Shown: positions 6,355 through 6,852 of the stretch, piece by piece
How positions within the stretch are numbered: position 1 is the first letter of the stretch
How the letters are laid out: each line of letters opens with the position of its first letter
NCBI GenBank assembly: GCA_028723145.1
Contig: JAQYFM010000086.1
Span: forward strand, 1 to 6,852
DNA length: 6,852 nt
Source of the DNA: Spirochaetales bacterium
GTDB taxonomy: Bacteria; Spirochaetota; Spirochaetia; Sphaerochaetales; Sphaerochaetaceae
Direction of reading: 5' to 3'
Position numbers and translations under genes: made by a program
Notes under the pieces: generated by a model
Seen by the model: the letters and a program-made list of their open reading frames with translations, nothing else
Told to the model about the DNA's origin: nothing
The model's database searches: none

Positions 6355-6852
6355 ATGCGTTTTAATCTTTTATTAGATAAAAAATATGTAGTTCTGCCTT
6401 ACACCTATACAGCTACACCTCGTGAAGTTGGATTTTTCAAGGAAGAAGGAGAGGTTATCACATCTCTCCTTCTAGAATATGATGAGAATCCTACACAATG
6501 GGTATATTTATCATCTTCTCTGTTTAAAGTGGAGGAAATTGTAATTGAGGCAGATGAATCATTACAAACCTTAATAAAAACTAGTGATGAAAAACCTCAA
6601 GAGAAGAAGCATTTTAGCTTCCACTACACTCCTTCCTTTGGTTGGATTAATGATCCTAATGGATTGCACTTTAAAGATGGTATTTACCATATGTATTACC
6701 AAGCAAATCCGGTTTCTAAGAAGTGGAATAATATGTCTTGGGGACATGCTATTTCAAAAGATTTAGTAAACTTTAAAGAGCAAGATCCAGTATTTCTTCC
6801 AAAAGATGATAAGTGGGTAATTTTCTCTGGTTCTGCTTTAAATGGAGAATTT
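6355..6852 (+). CDS. GH32 beta-fructosidase, N-terminal part (3' end outside window)
   Basis: The frame is open from ATG 6355 to the window end, giving 166 residues. GGAG (6346-6349) lies five bases before the start. Residues 1-80 form a beta-rich N-terminal domain. The five-bladed propeller then begins with His-Tyr-Thr-Pro and the GH32 nucleophile motif Trp-Ile-Asn-Asp-Pro-Asn-Gly (97-103; nucleophile Asp100). Gln-Ala-Asn-Pro (116-119), Trp-Asn-Asn-Met-Ser-Trp-Gly-His-Ala (124-132) and Phe-Ser-Gly-Ser (157-160) follow. The Asn-Met-x-Trp-Gly-His form is that of levanase/inulinase-type exo-fructosidases, unlike sucrose-6-phosphate hydrolases, so unphosphorylated fructans or sucrose are the likely substrates. 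There is no signal peptide, so it should act in the cytoplasm on sugars imported by the ABC system. The acid/base Glu and any C-terminal domain lie beyond the window. Confidence 0.92.
   Translation, partial: MRFNLLLDKKYVVLPYTYTATPREVGFFKEEGEVITSLLLEYDENPTQWVYLSSSLFKVEEIVIEADESLQTLIKTSDEKPQEKKHFSFHYTPSFGWINDPNGLHFKDGIYHMYYQANPVSKKWNNMSWGHAISKDLVNFKEQDPVFLPKDDKWVIFSGSALNGEF

Noticed and set aside
6342..6376. ATG at 6344 overlapping the stop of the 75-residue gene
   Set aside because: The frame closes after ten codons; the GH32 frame begins at 6355 with its own GGAG.
6584..6766. 60-codon plus-strand frame near the window end
   Set aside because: It lies out of frame inside the GH32 coding region, whose true frame (from 6355) shows the Trp-Ile-Asn-Asp-Pro-Asn-Gly motif.

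Overview
This is an AT-rich, gene-dense bacterial window centred on a sucrose / fructo-oligosaccharide utilisation locus. The genes have strong GGAGG-type ribosome binding sites, mostly short intergenic gaps, and a lipoprotein-type sugar-binding protein. This fits a low-GC, sugar-fermenting anaerobe: a gut- or rumen-type Bacillota, or a host-associated spirochaete such as a Treponema relative. The sequence alone does not decide between these. The lipobox (Leu-Cys-Ser-Cys) would suit a spirochaete, while the HD-domain protein looks like Bacillota families.

Layout: (1) 1-408 (+) is the C-terminal 135 residues of a GntP-family permease cut by the window edge. (2) 467-946 (+) is a small HD-superfamily phosphohydrolase, ending in a 13-bp hairpin that also serves the convergent gene. 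(3) 985-2817 (-) is a complete GH13 subfamily 4 enzyme (amylosucrase / sucrose hydrolase) with the sucrose-binding and catalytic residues conserved. (4) 2818-3013 is a divergent control region with a LacI-type palindrome overlapping a perfect TTGACA -35 box and weaker copies nearer the GH13 gene. (5) 3014-6097 (+) is a CUT1 ABC importer: lipoprotein binding protein, MalF-type permease, MalG-type permease. An intercistronic hairpin follows the binding-protein gene. (6) 6117-6344 (+) is a 75-residue protein. (7) 6355-6852 (+) is the first 166 codons of a GH32 beta-fructosidase that runs off the window.

Inferred logic: the importer takes up sucrose or short fructans. The cytoplasmic GH32 enzyme (no signal peptide) releases fructose. 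The divergently transcribed GH13_4 enzyme cleaves sucrose, either transferring the glucose to an alpha-glucan or hydrolysing it. A LacI-family repressor not encoded here probably controls both sides. No ATPase gene is present, so the importer must use one encoded elsewhere.

The least expected element is the 75-residue protein. It looks like a stand-alone copy of the beta-rich N-terminal domain carried by the GH32 enzyme encoded immediately downstream.
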